A stretch of DNA of 64,000 nt from Eretmocerus hayati. Lineage: Eukaryota; Arthropoda; Insecta; Hymenoptera; Aphelinidae. Below, in pieces: positions 1 through 12,560 of the stretch (positions are counted from its first letter, which is position 1; each line of letters opens with the position of its first letter). The notes below the pieces were generated by a model. That model ran no database searches. It worked only from the letters and a program-made list of their open reading frames with translations, and was not told the origin of the DNA. The translations under genes and the position numbers were made by a program. The stretch covers positions 51,686,954 to 51,750,953 of the forward strand of contig CM056742.1 of NCBI GenBank assembly GCA_029851415.1. Reading direction: 5' to 3'.

Positions 1-2333
1 CATCATAGTTGTGTCTTGAGATGCACCTCACTATAATCTTGTTATCGTTTCAGACATAGGTTTTGTTGTGAGACCAACAACTAACTTGTATCAACATGTT
101 TGTACATCGGCAAATTGTATCGCGCGTATTTTGTATTGTTGGGATCAGGAGATCTCGACCGATTTTGACGAGCACGAAGAGACTCAAATCGTAGATTTGA
201 TATCTCTCAGTTTCGCATGAAGAGCTGACACAATTCGTGCCTCTATCGCTCCTCGTGGGACCAGAAATACACTTCGCAGATCCAAATCTACTATTGAACT
301 ACGGATGACTCCACCATTGTTACTATAGTAGATGTGTGTTTCGACCTGATTCCTCCGTTGGCCTCGTCAGAACAAGGGCAGAGGAATCTGTTGTTGACAC
401 TGTATGATTGGTATGAAAATTTGGAAGGAACTGGATTTGAAAAGTGTGAGTATTGCCCCTATATGAAAGGGGAGGATGAATAACACACTTGGATTCCGGA
501 TAGCCTGGACTCCATCTAGATGTTATGGTGCAAATCAGAGTACTGATACGCGTGTATAAGACAGCTTCATGTTATGTTGATATACATCTTTCGTCGACTC
601 AAGTCTGACTCATCAAACATAGCCATTTGATGTGATCTTTCACGAGAGTGAAATTGTGTAAGAGTTTTCTAAGGACTGTGTCTATGGTCTTGATCTGATA
701 GTCCCTAAAATTACTTATTGATACAAGATGAGCATACATTGATCATTGGGTGCAACCATATCCATAAGCAGTGTAACTGGGGGAAGTGTCAATGAAATCC
801 CGAGTGAATTCGAGTACATCCTATCGATGCAAAGCAGACCAGCAAGACAAGTACATCGATCAGATTCATCGATCATTCAGAGGAATTGAGTTTTGAGTAT
901 CGAGTAAAAAATCCCTCAGAACTACGTCAACAAACTCCGGGTGGTTTTTTTCGAGAGGGGTGTTGAAAACTCTAAAGGTAGTTTCAACAAACAGCGAATT
1001 TACTTTCATTACAATTGATTATTGGTCAAGCTCTCTTTTCCCACTCTCTAATACGATATTAGAACTTTAATAGAAACTAAAGTTGTCCAGAGTCAATTTA
1101 CACTACCTACAGACAACAAAAATATTCCGATTTGATCTTTTAACACTATCTACTGCGTATTACCTCATTAACACGAATCAATTCGTGTTAATGGGTGACT
1201 GCAGCGTCCTAGTTAACACAAACTAAATTCCTGTCCCGTGAAATTCGTGTTAACGCGGGATGAGATCAAATTCATGAGAAAAACGACTGTCCACATTAAT
1301 TTGTAGAGACGGAGGATGTTTTTAAACACCAATGTCCAGGTCACAGTAAGCTATTCTCTTCATTGTAGATGATAAATTCACCGCTGAACGGCAGTGAGAT
1401 TGAAACGCGCTGGTGAGATCAGCGAGTTTCTCACTGATTTCGGCGGAGAGAACAGCAATGGAAAGTCCCATACGAGGAGCTTGCTCTAAAAGCTGCTTAG
1501 ACTTGGAATAAGCCACTTAGACCAGGCGAAATTACAGCAATCGCTTGCAAAAATAGAAAAATAAAAATTCTTTCTGGGAACCCCTTCGGGAGACCCTTCT
1601 GATCCTGGGAATGCATGTTTCTAAGCCGAACTCTGGAGCAAAATTGTTTAAACCGAAATTGTTTGAACAAATTATAAAAATCACTTTTCTCGATCCAAAA
1701 CCATTGGATTAAGGTAATTTTGGTCATTTTAAGCGAAAAGTTAGTCGTGTCATTTTCCTCTAGGAGCCATTGTTTTTGAGCTACGAGCATTTCAAAGTTG
1801 AAAAAACGCGAATTTTGCGATTTTGAATACCAGAAAAAAGCAATAACAAAGCAAAAAAGCAATGTCCCCAGTGAGCAAATCTGTTCACTAGAATGTCCTC
1901 TACAAGATCCAACAGCAATACCTGATGTTTCCGGCCGGGAACCACTCTTTTTTGAGATTGTCCAACGCACTGTTTTTAGTTGTATATAGCTATATATATA
2001 TATATCGGTTGGCGGTATATACAGCTACAAGAACTGGAAAATGAGCATAATTTCATATGAATGTTCAATTCTGGGTTGTGTGTAGAGAAACTCAGCCGCG
2101 ATGGAATATTGTCCACCAAGACCTTCCAACTCTCAATATGTATGACTGATATAATTACAGCTGAGAATTCACAAATCTCTTTGCCGTATGTGCTAAAGAC
2201 GAACAACCTGTAAACGAAATCTCATACTGGGTGCACGTACCCAGGCGCAGAGAGTCTCGTGTTTCACACCAGGAAAATTTCCTCATGTCAATCATTTTGA
2301 CCCAAATCTTTCTCATCATCAACACTGATATCT
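1..2333 (+). other. Intron or upstream DNA with no recognised gene
   Basis: No exon with good splice signals is seen. Two adjacent open stretches on the + strand (about 53-229 and 339-483) look mildly protein-like but are interrupted by stops and not recognised. A short hairpin formed by ATTAACACGAAT and its complement lies near 1167-1193. A 157-codon - strand open frame (1497-1970) shows no family features. A TA dinucleotide run lies at about 1988-2004. Confidence 0.5.
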
Positions 2334-2342
2334 TATTTTAAG

Positions 2343-2860
2343 GGGTGCCTGAAGCTAGCCCAAACATTCTCTCACAAACGCAAACAAGTCATGCCATGTT
2401 TTATTACTTTTTCATTGCTATCTCATTGCCGCAATATGAAATTTATTGCTGCAAACTCACCCGAGCAATTCAAGTTCGGGCTAGCTTCAACCTGAAGCTA
2501 GCCCAAACATTAAGTAATAATCAACCGATTATGATCGTGTTTGGCCTATCTTTCATTGCTTTTTTATTGCTCCAAGAATCCGTTTCGACTATCCCCTTGG
2601 AGTGAATACAGACCGAGCAATTAATGTTTGGGCTAGCTTCAACCTGAAGCTAGCCCAAACATTGAGTAATAATGAACCGATCATGATCGGGTTTGGCCTA
2701 TCTTTTATTGCTTTTTTATTGCTCCAAGAATCTGTTTCGACCATCCCCTAATCAGCAGATCACAATCGGGCTTGGCCTATCCTTAATTGCTTCCTTGTTC
2801 CTCTGAGAATCCATTCCGATCATTCCTCTATAGTGAATACCAGCCGAGCAATGAGCATCT
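2343..2860 (+). repeat. Left inverted terminal array of the foldback element
   Basis: Contains repeats of a unit running from GCTAGCCCAAACATT through TTTATTGCTCCAAGAATC to the next GCTAGCTTCAACCTGAAGC. It is the reverse complement of the array at 9185-9901. The open frame at 2345-2605 is a by-product of the repeat. Confidence 0.8.
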
Positions 2861-3989
2861 CACTAAGATATGGATGAACCGTAACCTTTTTTATGACAAT
2901 TCGTCATACCTCATTTCTTCAAAGCTATTGATACTATTCACTCCCGCCTTGAAAATTAAGAGTCGTTCGTTACAGGAGTTCTTCGAGGTGCCAAATTGAT
3001 CGATCTACACAAATTTTTGATTTAGTCCTATTTTATTCTAAGTTCTCTGTACTCTTCTTTAGATTAGTCTCTAAGGGCATGAGGATGAAGTTAAAAGGAA
3101 AATTCATATTAACCAATCAATTCAGCTTCTTTGATTTCACCTGAATCGACTATTTGATCATTTTTTGAGGCTAAGGAGTGAAGTACAAATCATCTTTAAG
3201 CCGTGCTTTTTCCGTGAAAAATGGAATGCTGGCAGAAAATTGATCACTACTCGAAAAATACTCTTCCAGGAACGCCCTGAATCCATTCACATCATTATCA
3301 CACTCCTCAAAATACATGCTCGAAATTTCGAAGGATTGCTTGAAACACGCGAGAGATTTCGTGTTCCGTAGAAAGCAACATTATGTCAGTTCTTCCACTC
3401 TCCTTGATTCACTAGCTTCTCCCGCAATCGGCAATACGTTATATCAGAACTCTGTATCAACAAATCGATTCAAGGCGTCAAAACCAATGTCCATGAATCC
3501 TTTCATAGGAATTGACTAATTATTCTTCACATAACAATATTAAAGCTATAACGATTGCTGTGTTTCCTGTGACCCAATTAACTGTCGGAGATAAATCGTC
3601 CATGATGCACCATGCTCCATCTCCGCGTCTACCACGTGACAACGATATTTCTGGAAAAATGTGGAGGTTATTCCTATGCCCTGTGCTTGTGCATGTATAT
3701 TTTGTCAGAAATATCGTGGTCACATTGTACATGAGAATGCCTTGTAATGTGCAGTAATTTTCTCCTTTTCATCCCGTGACAGCTCCTCTTATTCAACTAC
3801 GCCAGAGAGGCGTAATGTCTGCTTACTTGGATCCGGATTTCCGAAACTTGTGGGATGTCTTTCAGTTTGATTTTTATTAATTCATCATCCTCGAATCTTG
3901 CGACGTCTAGAACAACAATTGGTCCTGTGAAGGAAAAATCCATTAATCTACAATGCTAATGAGATGGATAGAGTGTGTCTGCGTTTTCT

Positions 3990-4710
3990 TCTCTTCAAGA
4001 AGCATTTCAAAGACATTTGGACCATCTCAAAGCAGGTTTTTCCAACAATATCTATTGTTTGGTTGAGAGAGAATTTCGATACAGTCGGTTTAAAGATGAT
4101 CCAACTGGAGTTCTTGGTGAAAATCTTCTTTTTCCGAAAAAAATCGTCATAATGTTTTATGAATAACGTTTTACGGATTTAATGAAAATTTGGTACCAAC
4201 CAATCGATCCAGTATGGCGCATAAGTAAGTCTTTAGGTGATTCAAATTGAGATTAATGAGTCGTAAAGGATGATACGAGGAAAAAATGAAAATTGATAAA
4301 AATATTCTATTATTTTTTGAGTTATTCCTTTGAGGGAGTTTTTAAGAGAGATTTGGGTCATCTATACTGAGGTTTTCCGATGATATCTATCGTTTGGTTG
4401 AGACGGAATTTCGATGTGGGTTTGTAAATGATTGAAATGGAGTTTCCGGTGAAAATTTTCATTTCCCGGAAGAAAACTTTTGAATAATGTTTTACGGATA
4501 TTATGAAAATTTGGTACCAACCAATCCATTCAGGATGACGCATAAGTAAGTCTTTAGGCTATTCAAATTGAAATAGATCAGCCATAAAGGATAATAAGAG
4601 GAAAAAATGAATATTAACAAGAATGTTCTACTATTCTTTGAGTAATTCTTTTGAGGAAGCTTTTTAGAGCGATTTGGGTTCTCTAGTATGAGGTTCTTTG
4701 GATAATATCT
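3990..4710 (+). repeat. ~330-bp tandem repeat (left part), two full units and part of a third
   Basis: Equivalent positions carrying ATCTAT(T/C)GTTTGGTTGAG lie at 4050 and 4385 (335 bp apart). The third unit starts the same phrase at 4707 (322 bp on) and is then interrupted by the element at 4711-7884. Units also share TTTTACGGAT...ATGAAAATTTGGTACC and CATAAGTAAGTCTTTAGG. Confidence 0.85.
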
Positions 4711-7700
4711 GGGTCATTCTGGACCAAGGTGAACATTTTGAAAATCGACGAAATTTAAAAATGCCCCAAACATTTTTTTTCCGTTAGTACTACTAGTATA
4801 TAGTTGAAAAAAATTTTTTTCAGATTTTTTTGGGACCCATGGCGGGCCGTACGAATTTTCCAAGTCCCATTTTTGAGCAGTTTTTCGCCTATTTTTCGCT
4901 ATCTTGGAAAATTCGTAGCTCGGACCCAAATGCATCTTTTTCATCCTAGCTGGGCGCATTTTTTTCGGTATGACGTACACTTTCAAGAAAAAAATTGACC
5001 GGTCCAAAAAATTGATATGTGGTAGGTCCCACGGTTGCATCAAAGAAGGTCCAAAAATACGACTTTGCACCACCTTTGGAGGCGTATAGGTCAAAATGGA
5101 AGCCTCGTAGCAAAATTTTGCAGGAGAAAAAACTTGTAGGCCTTGAAAAAACCTTCAATTTCCTCTCTGGAACGTGTCATTATCTTATCTCACGTACGAT
5201 CTACAGCCGATTTAAGTTGGGCATTTTTGTAAAAACGTGAAACTTCAAGGCCAATTTAAAAAAATCGTTTATTTTTTATCGACCCCAAACCTATGAGAAA
5301 ATGTTCTTTTAGGTGTCTATTTGAAGGCCCAACAATAATTTGGTTGTTCCTTTAAAATCCCGATTTTATACGAGCTGTTAAAAACAGTCGAAAATACCGA
5401 AAATCGTGTCGAATTCGGGCCTTATCATGAAGCTTCGTGGACTGGGTCTTCCCTTGCTCTCGATTCGTGGACTCTAGTTATTCAGCATTTGGCATAAAAT
5501 ATTGTGGAAGGTGAGACCTAGAGCTGAAGAATGGCCTCTCGTGCGATGTTTCACGATGGAACCGTCCAAAACTAGAGTAAATTGAGTAAATACAAGATAA
5601 ATCGAGGAAATCGATTGTGATGCATCTCTCACTTAACTAGCCCGCGCTCACTAGCCCAACCGGCCGCTTTGGCACTCCGCGTATGCTCCGCACTGCATGC
5701 CATCCTCCGTTTATGCGGAAGTGATAAGTGATATTAACAGCTGATGCAGTATTGTCAGGTATTATCCAGTATAGACAGAGATAAGAAGGTTCTCTAATCT
5801 CCGTTATAGACTGTAGACTGTACGAGGTTTTGGTTGTTAGTGACCACCACGAAAATATTGTATGTGTCAGTCAGCGTCTCGATCAGAAATTTTGGTACAC
5901 TCGAGAACAAGGTGAACCATGGCGTGAAGATAACTTTTGTTATCTTTATGCCATGAGGTGAACTGCAATGGGATGACGGTCAGTGACCGTTCGAGATCTG
6001 TCGTCTCCCTCGCACTCATGGGATAACCTATCAGGGGCGAGTGAGATGGAAGATCTCGAATGGCCGCTGACCGTCATGACCTTCCTCGCGGGGTTTGCCC
6101 CGAACCATGGCGGAATACCCCGGACATCGCGGGTATTAGGGCAAATGTATTGTGAAGCATATGAAGTGTAACGCCTTCCCCGCAGGGCCCCCGCAAAGTA
6201 TCTGATCACTTTCACAACATTCCTGCATAGTGTCTCAGAGTTAACCTCACTTCTGTGGGTGTATGATGGAAATTCCAACAGAGGCATTGAACGTGAAAAT
6301 ACTGTATTTTAATATCATTGATGAGCACCACTCACTTCTCACACAAATCTCAGTCCAGCAAAATTAATTTCTTCGTCACAAGCTGCAAAGTCAAGTGACT
6401 ATTTGCCCTCAGTAGAAGTAAACACAGGCTGGATATTAGTAGCTCTTATAAGGCTTTCCCAGGTCTTCAATGAATTTTCAACTTTACTTGAACATACTTC
6501 ACTTAAACAATCACATATATAGTGATAACATTACAAAAATATCCGAAATAATTTTAAAGGTTTCAACAGAAACTGCACTAATTTTGCGCGAATATTGCCG
6601 CGATCATACCTCGCGGGTGCCCCGCGGGGAAGGCGTTACACTTCATATGCTTCACAATACATTTGGCCCATCTTCGGGGCAAACCCCGCGGGGCAGGTAC
6701 CAAAATTTCTGATCGGGACGCTGACTGACACATACAATTTTTCCGTGGTGGTCACTAAAAACCAAAACCTCGTACAGTCTACAGTCCATAACGGAGATTA
6801 GAGAACCTTCTTATCTCTGTCTATACTGGATAATACCTGACAATACTGCATCAGCTGTCAATATCACTTATCACTTCCGTATAAACGGAGGATGGCATGC
6901 AGTGCGGAGCATACGCGGAGTGCCAAAGCGGCCGGTTGGGCTAGTGAGCGCGGGCTAGTTAAGTGAGAGATGCATCACAATCGATTTCCTCGATTTATCT
7001 TGTATTTACTCAATTTACTCTAGTTCTGGACGGTTCCATCGTAAAACATCGCACGAGAGGCCATTTTTCAGCTCTAGGTCTCATCTTCCACAATACTTTA
7101 TGCCGAGTGCTGTATAATTAGAGTCCACGAATCGAGAGCAAGGGAAGACCCAGTCCACGAAGCTTCATGATAAGGCCCGAATTCGACACAATTTTCGGTA
7201 TTTTTGACTGTTTTTAACAGCTCGTATAAAATCGGGATTTTAAAAGAACAACCAAATTATTGTTGGGCCTTCAGATAGACACATAAAAGAACATTTTCTC
7301 ATAGGTTTGGGGTCGATAAAAAATAAACGATTTTTTTAAATTGGCCTTGAAGTTTCACGTTTTTACAAAAATGCCCAACTTAAATCGGCTGTAGATCGTA
7401 CGTTAGATAAGATAATGACACGTTCCAAAGAGGAAATTGAAGGTTTTTTCAAGGCCTACAAGTTTTTTCTCTTGCGAAATTTTGCTACGAGGCTTCCATT
7501 TTGACCTATACGCCTCCAAAGGTGGTGCAAAGTCGTATTTTTGGGCCTTTTTTGATGCAACCGTGGGACCTACCAGATATCAATTTTTTGGACCGGTCAA
7601 TTTTTTTCTTGAAAGTGTATGTCATACCGAAAAAAATGCGCCCAGCTAGGATGAAAAAGATGCATTTGGGTCCGAGCTATGAATTTTCCAAGATAGCGGA

Positions 7701-7884
7701 AAATAGGCGAAAAACTGCTCAAAAATGGGACTTGGAAAATTCGTAGGGCCCGCCATGGGTCCCAAAAAAATCTGAAAAAAATTTTTTTCAACTATATTCT
7801 AGTAGTACTAACGGAAAAAAAATGTTTGGGGCATTTTTAAATTTCGTCGATTTTCAAAATGTTCACCTTGGTCCAGAATGACCC
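4711..7884. mobile_element. 3.2 kb palindromic DNA transposon (non-autonomous), target duplication ATCT
   Basis: Termini are GGGTCATTCTGGACCAAGG and its exact complement. Long inverted arms of about 1.2 kb (4711-5930 and 6720-7884) are nearly identical. ATCT lies on both sides (4707-4710 and 7885-7888). The uninterrupted site AATATCTATTGTTTGG survives in the neighbouring tandem unit at 4047, which proves insertion with a 4-bp duplication. The centre (about 5930-6720) holds imperfect inverted copies of a GC-rich block near CCCGCGGGG. Open frames in both arms are mirror copies of each other and not genes. No transposase was recognised. Superfamily is unassigned. Sola-type transposons are one known group with 4-bp duplications. 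Confidence 0.85.
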
Positions 7885-8100
7885 ATCTATTGTTTGGTTG
7901 AGATGGAATTTCAATGCAGTGGATTTGAAAAGGGTTGAAATGAAATTCTCGGTGAAATTTTTGATTTTCCCGAAAATCTGAGATCTGTGAAGAATGAATA
8001 GAATTTCGGTCTTAAACAATCAATAGATCATGCAAAAAAAGCATAGTTCAGGTGACTCAATTCGTGGTTAGACCGTGTTAGAAAAAGATATCTATATATT
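7885..8100 (+). repeat. Continuation of the third ~330-bp tandem unit after the inserted element
   Basis: Resumes exactly at ATCTATTGTTTGGTTGAG, with GGAATTTCAATGCAGT and GAAATTCTCGGTGAAA matching the earlier units, then decays by about 8050. Confidence 0.8.
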
Positions 8101-8280
8101 AAAAGTTTAAATTTTAGCAATTTTGCTCAAAAAACCCATGGATCGAATTCGACTGGGAGCCAAAAGCTGACAAATCACTGAGCTCTCAGAAATTGGATTC
8201 TGTACTACTTGTAGAAAGCCAAAAGTTGATAAGGTGAACAGTAAAAGAGAAAGCGTATCCGGTATAAAACAACCAAAAAA

Positions 8281-8300
8281 CACACACACACACACACATA
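8281..8300 (+). repeat. (CA)n microsatellite
   Basis: A short run of CA dinucleotides, about ten copies. Confidence 0.9.
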
Positions 8301-8361
8301 CAAACAAACACGGACAAAGGGGCGCAAAGATGAATCTCTGACAGATTGAGAAGGCCATTAA

Positions 8362-8568
8362 GGGGACGTCGGAGCCCTATAATATTGTACAGTTACCGAC
8401 ATGATCGAGTTTTCGTATTTCTCGATGAATTTTTGAGATATTAAAAATCTAACAAGTAACGCCGATTCTATGAGCCATACAGAATCGGCGTTACTTAGTA
8501 GAATCCCGATATCTCGAAAATTCATCGAGAAATCCGAAAACTCGACAATGTCGGTATCCGACATCCTC
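8362..8568. mobile_element. 207-bp piggyBac-type MITE with TTAA flanks
   Basis: TTAA at 8358-8361 and 8569-8572 brackets terminal repeats GGGGACGTCGGA and its near complement (GAGGATGTCGGA read from the other end). The interior is an almost complete hairpin: ATTTCTCGATGAATTTT pairs with AAAATTCATCGAGAAAT, around the centre CGCCGATTCT...AGAATCGGCG. TTAA duplication is diagnostic of piggyBac mobilisation. Confidence 0.8.
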
Positions 8569-9162
8569 TTAAGAGGGAAATTATAACCTACAATTCATAG
8601 ATTTTGGCGATAGGAAGAAGATGGTCTAAGGATTTTTTAGATGAAAGGAATCTTGTTGAAGAGTATGTTGATTTCGATGAAAAATTTGATCAAATTTTCG
8701 TTGGGGTGGAAACGAAGCTTTCTCTTTAGAGAAAGCAAAATGGAGGAAACGTCCCGATTTCCATGCTATTCACATCCACTTTCATTAGTAGAATAAATTC
8801 AATGAAGCAAAGAACATATCCCCATCATGTACGTTACCATACAAAAGACCATTCTTCATATATTCTTACCGAAGAAACAGAGAATGCGAGGTCCGTGTAG
8901 GCCCCAAAAGTTAGACGTCTTTAAAAAATGTGTGTAGGATATTGATCTCACATTCCCTTCGTATTTGTTATTCTTTGAGGAGTCGAAGGGGATCGGTCCA
9001 AAAAGGCTAGCCAGACTGACGTGCGCGTATTCTGTCACAATTATGATCTTCTGTTGCAGTCTTTTGGATTTTCGCTAATTACGGATGGTGTAAAGAGTTC
9101 TATCGGCCAGTTTGGGAAAAAATCCATGGTCGACGCATCACACTGTCGGAATTGAGCGCATC

Positions 9163-9179
9163 GCCCCCCCCCCCCCCCC
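9163..9179 (+). repeat. Poly-C tract
   Basis: A homopolymer of about 17 C residues just inside the right terminal array of the foldback element. Confidence 0.9.
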
Positions 9180-9184
9180 ATAGT

Positions 9185-9901
9185 TCATCCGTATCTTAGC
9201 GTGATGCTCATTACTCGGCTGGTATTCACTGTAGGGGGATGATCAGAATGGATTCTCAGAGGAACAAAAAAGCCTTTAAAGATAAGCCAATTCCGATTGT
9301 GATCGGCTGATTATTACTCAATGTTTGGTCGGTATTTACTCTGAGGGGATGATCAAAACGGATTCTTGGAGCAATAAAATAGCAGTAAAAGATAGGCCAA
9401 ACCCGATCGTGGTCGGTTGATTATTACTCAATGTTTGGGCTAGCTTCAACCTGGAACTAGCCCAAACATTAATTGCTCGGTCGGAATTACTCTAAGGAGA
9501 TGATCGAAACGGATTCTTAGAGCAATAAAAAAACAATAAAAGATAGACCAAACCCGATCATGGTCGGTTGATTATTACTCAATGTTTGGGCTAGCTTCAG
9601 GTTGAAGCTAGCCCAAACATTAATTGCTTGGTCGGTATTCTCTCTAAGGGGATAGTCGAAACGGATTCTTGGAGCAATAAAAAAGCAATAAAAGATAGGC
9701 CAAATACGATCATAATCGGTTGATTATTACTTGATGTTTGGGCTAGCTTCAGGTTGAAGCTAGCCCGAACTTGAATTGCTCGGGTGAGTTTGCAGCAATA
9801 AATTTCGGATTGCGGCAATAAAATAGCAACAAAAAAGTAATAAAACATGGCATGACTTGTTTGCGTTTGTGAGAGAATGTTTGGGCTAGCTTCAGGCACC
9901 C
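9185..9901 (-). repeat. Right inverted terminal array of the foldback element
   Basis: Reverse complement of the left array, with more unit copies (near 9235, 9345, 9490, 9650 and 9790). Each carries the GCTAGCTTCA...AGCTAGCCC mini-palindrome or half of it. The unequal copy number between arms suggests unequal exchange or slippage within the array. Confidence 0.8.
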
Positions 9902-10305
9902 TATTTCAAGTATCGAAAGGATTCTATTCTTCAGTGCGCTCTGAGATTCCATTGCGACTCCCAAATTTAGAGATCTTTCGTAAAAACCGAAATTTTGGCT
10001 CAAGAAGATCGTGAAAACGACAGATGCCCACCGATTCTGGTAATTTGCATCAGCACGCTGTTACCTTACCGGGCTACTTTAGCCCTCAGAACATATTGTA
10101 GCGTGGCATCCGTGGCAATGACAGATGATCCCACAGGTCCGATTTTCGAACATTCAAGAGGCTAAATTGAGCTTTAACAAATATGAGTTTGATCCTCCTT
10201 GAGAGCACTGAACGGGTCAATTGTCGATCGTTCAGACTACATTTTATCAAATATATAACTTACTTGTCTCAATTTTGAATTTGTTTATCCCATTTCGACG
10301 TTCAG

Positions 10306-10465
10306 GTTAGAGAACGCAGCGTACGGAGTGTACCCATGGGCCAGTCTAGAGTATCACGGACTTCGTTGAGTGCTGGTACTCCTGACAGTTTGAGCGACAA
10401 TGAAAATCATTTTCGAACCTTAGGAAGAAGATCAAGCACTACTCACCGCAGTCCTCTAACACCGG
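10306..10465 (+). CDS. shot: Spectraplakin C-terminal tail, exon A (internal coding exon)
   Basis: This is an internal exon of a spectraplakin, the giant actin-microtubule crosslinker of the cytoplasm. The acceptor is a pyrimidine-rich tract ending TTCAG at 10305, and the donor is GTAAGT starting at 10466. The exon is 160 bp, enters in phase 0 and leaves in phase 1. It encodes 53 residues that begin VRERSVRSVPMGQSR and continue through AGTPDSLSDNE to RSPLTP. From family knowledge, the R-E-R-S-x-R-S-V-P-M block followed by GTPDSLSDNE is typical of the linker just after the GAS2 domain in insect short stop and MACF proteins. The reading frame joins exactly to the exon at 26167. The upstream exon, expected to encode the GAS2 domain, was not found in 1-10305 and probably lies left of the window. 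The exon is Ser/Thr/Arg-rich and disordered. Confidence rests on the joined frame, not on length. Confidence 0.9.
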
Positions 10466-11917
10466 GTAAGTTTTCCCTGGATATTCTTGAAGTATTCTAG
10501 TGATACTGATTGTTAGGATTTCACCAACCGACTAAGTCGGCTTGAGATGAACTTCTCATGCATGAAGAATGAGAATTCAGGTAAAGATTTGACATTCCTA
10601 AGGGAAATCCCAGATTCTCTTGACCTCACAACCAAGTTATGATGGAGCCTGCCAATCTTCATCGTAGCTCAGAAGGACTAAATCAAATTTTCCCATCACA
10701 ATCAAAAGATCACCGGGCTGTACTACCGCACGTACGCGAGCGGATCTTTGGGTCAGGTTGGCAATGCAATGTTCATGTACGCTGCATTCGCCTCATTCCT
10801 TACTGAAAAAAGGCAGTGGCTCAAGTCATAGGATGAGCAAAAAATTCTTGGTTGATACTTATTTTCTATAGCACTCTAACCTAAAAATCGCAACTTTGAA
10901 CATGATTTTTGGATTTTCGTGCTATAAATGCAACTGCGTGCGGATGGATAAATCTGTTACGAAGGACTTGAAGCACTAGCTTTGTCCGTGTCATAAATTG
11001 TCCTCTGTACAAAATTACCCATCTACGTGGAGTGTCATATTATTCGCTATTTGGTCACTTTTTGTCACTAACGCATTTTCAACCTATTGTCAAGTTTATT
11101 CTCCGGGACCTACATTGTTAGGTAGGTTTCGAACTACCGAAGCCAACCGAAAAGCACTTATGAAAATTCACATTGATGCCGACCGAGATTCGAACCCCAG
11201 CCATTTGGTCACTTAGCCCCGGATACCAAGAGTATTCGAAGGGAGTAGGTAAAATGGGTCAGCTTTCGGGTGCTTGAGCTAAGTTTCATGACTGTTGATA
11301 CAACCCTCCCCCAACTACTGATGAAAAAAAGCGTCCTCCGTTTGGAATGATACTTTCCGAGGAGGTTTATTTGGGCTGCCGCACTCCAATAAGATGGCTC
11401 CAGTACTAGGGTTATGAGTGGGGCTTTCATTAAACAATTAATTGATTGTAAAGATGACTTTTGAAAACATTTCTAGCTGTCTACGTCGGAAGCGTGGCTT
11501 TAGACGAGTCCTCGCGTAACACAGCTAGAAAATGTCGTTTGCGGCTCGTGCTGCGCACTCGTCACATAATATACTATTAATTTATCTTCTGGCAATTTTC
11601 AATATTCTAAATACGTCTAGTCGCACCAACTGGGCCCCGATTCTCGCATTCCTCAGAAATTGAATATTTTCATCCGATATGTATTCGAACAGTTGAGGAG
11701 ATGCTTTATAATTGCGCAAAAAAACTTTCCCGTGTTACAATCATTTATCACGGAGGGGAGATCATATTTGATTTCAGAGAGCGTGATATGAACTTCATCA
11801 TTCCTTCATCGGAAAATGCGTATGTGGGGCAGCAATAGTTGAAAACATCTTGTGTAAAATTTGAGATCCTATACTTGGGTATCCGTACCGCAAATTTGTT
11901 ATAATATCTCGGTTGGT
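10466..11917 (+). other. Start of the 15.7 kb intron between exons A and B
   Basis: Begins with the GTAAGT donor. It contains a possible tRNA-derived repeat at about 11100-11225 (separate entry). Otherwise no feature is recognised. Confidence 0.6.
11100..11225 (-). repeat. Possible tRNA-derived SINE fragment
   Basis: Reading the - strand, GGGGTTCGAATCTCGG fits a pol III B box within a T-arm-like hairpin (wobble pairs needed). No clear A box was found at the right distance, so this is a remnant at best. Confidence 0.35.
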
Positions 11918-12560
11918 TCAATTGATTCTCGTACCAGAAATTCTGTCGGGGGAAAAATCAAATCCAAAACCTAGGGAGGCAGCTAAATCTGCAAGAATCG
12001 CATGCTCGGGACACAAATTCTGTCGGGGGAAAAATGGAACCCAAAACACAAGAAGGCAGATTAACCTGCAAACAACCGTATGCTTGGACCGGGGGTAAAG
12101 TCAAACCCAAAACCCAGGAAGGCAATCAAACCCGCAAATAACCGGATGCTCGAACAAAAATTTCTACTGGTCGGAGGAGAAATTCAATCCCAAAACCTAG
12201 GAAGGCAATCAAACTCGCAAATAACCGGATGCTCGGACCGGAAATTCTGTCGGGGAGAAAATCAATCCCAAAACCTAGAAAGGCAGATTAACCCACAAAC
12301 AACCGTATACTCGGACCGAGAATTCTGTCGGGAGAGGAAATCAATCCCAAAACCTAGGAAGGCAATCAAACCCGCAAATAACCGGATGCTCGGACTGGAA
12401 ATTCTGTCGGGGGTAAAGTCAAACCCAAAGCTTAGGAAGGCTATCAAACCCGCAAATAACCGGATACTCGGACCGAAAATTCTGTCGAAGGAGAAAAGCA
12501 TGCCCAAAATCTAGGACGTCAATCAAACCTGTAGATAACCGTATGCTCGGACCAAAGATC
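11918..12560 (+). repeat. 79-bp minisatellite array, about 8 units
   Basis: The unit contains GCTCGGACCGGAAATTCTGTC, shortened here as CTCGGACCGGAAATTCTGTC, followed by CCAAAACCTAGGAAGGCAAT and AACCCGCAAATAACCGGAT. Equivalent points fall near 12149, 12231, 12309, 12388, 12465 and 12544, a period of 77-82 bp. The 144-codon open frame across it comes from the repeat. Inverted copies lie at 24766-25040 and isolated single copies at 26750-26890 and 27185-27260. Confidence 0.9.

Larger units (their letters stand above)
2343..9901. mobile_element. Large foldback (FB-like) element with tandem-repeat inverted termini
   Basis: The termini are exact inverted copies starting GGGTGCCTGAAGCTAGCCC. Flanks are TATTTTAAG (2334-2342) and TATTTCAAG (9902-9910), an 8-of-9 match and so a probable 9-bp target duplication. 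The left arm (to about 2860) and right arm (from about 9185) are built of a ~130-190 bp unit containing the small palindrome GCTTCAACCTGAAGC. The unit is present about 2-3 times on the left and 4-5 times on the right. Long inverted termini made of internal direct repeats plus a 9-bp duplication are the hallmarks of Drosophila Foldback elements. No transposase frame was recognised inside, so it is non-autonomous or decayed. The interior holds a 330-bp tandem repeat, a second transposon, a TTAA-type MITE and a poly-C tract. Confidence 0.75.

Noticed and set aside
1497..1970. 157-codon - strand open frame
   Set aside because: No family resemblance, no supporting splice sites, and Phe/Lys-rich as expected from AT-rich DNA.
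12080..12514. 144-codon open frame
   Set aside because: It runs through the 79-bp minisatellite. The period is not consistently a multiple of three, and there are no splice signals or known domain.
11918..12560. CRISPR-like array (regular repeats)
   Set aside because: Units are fully tandem without unique spacers, and the DNA is animal nuclear.
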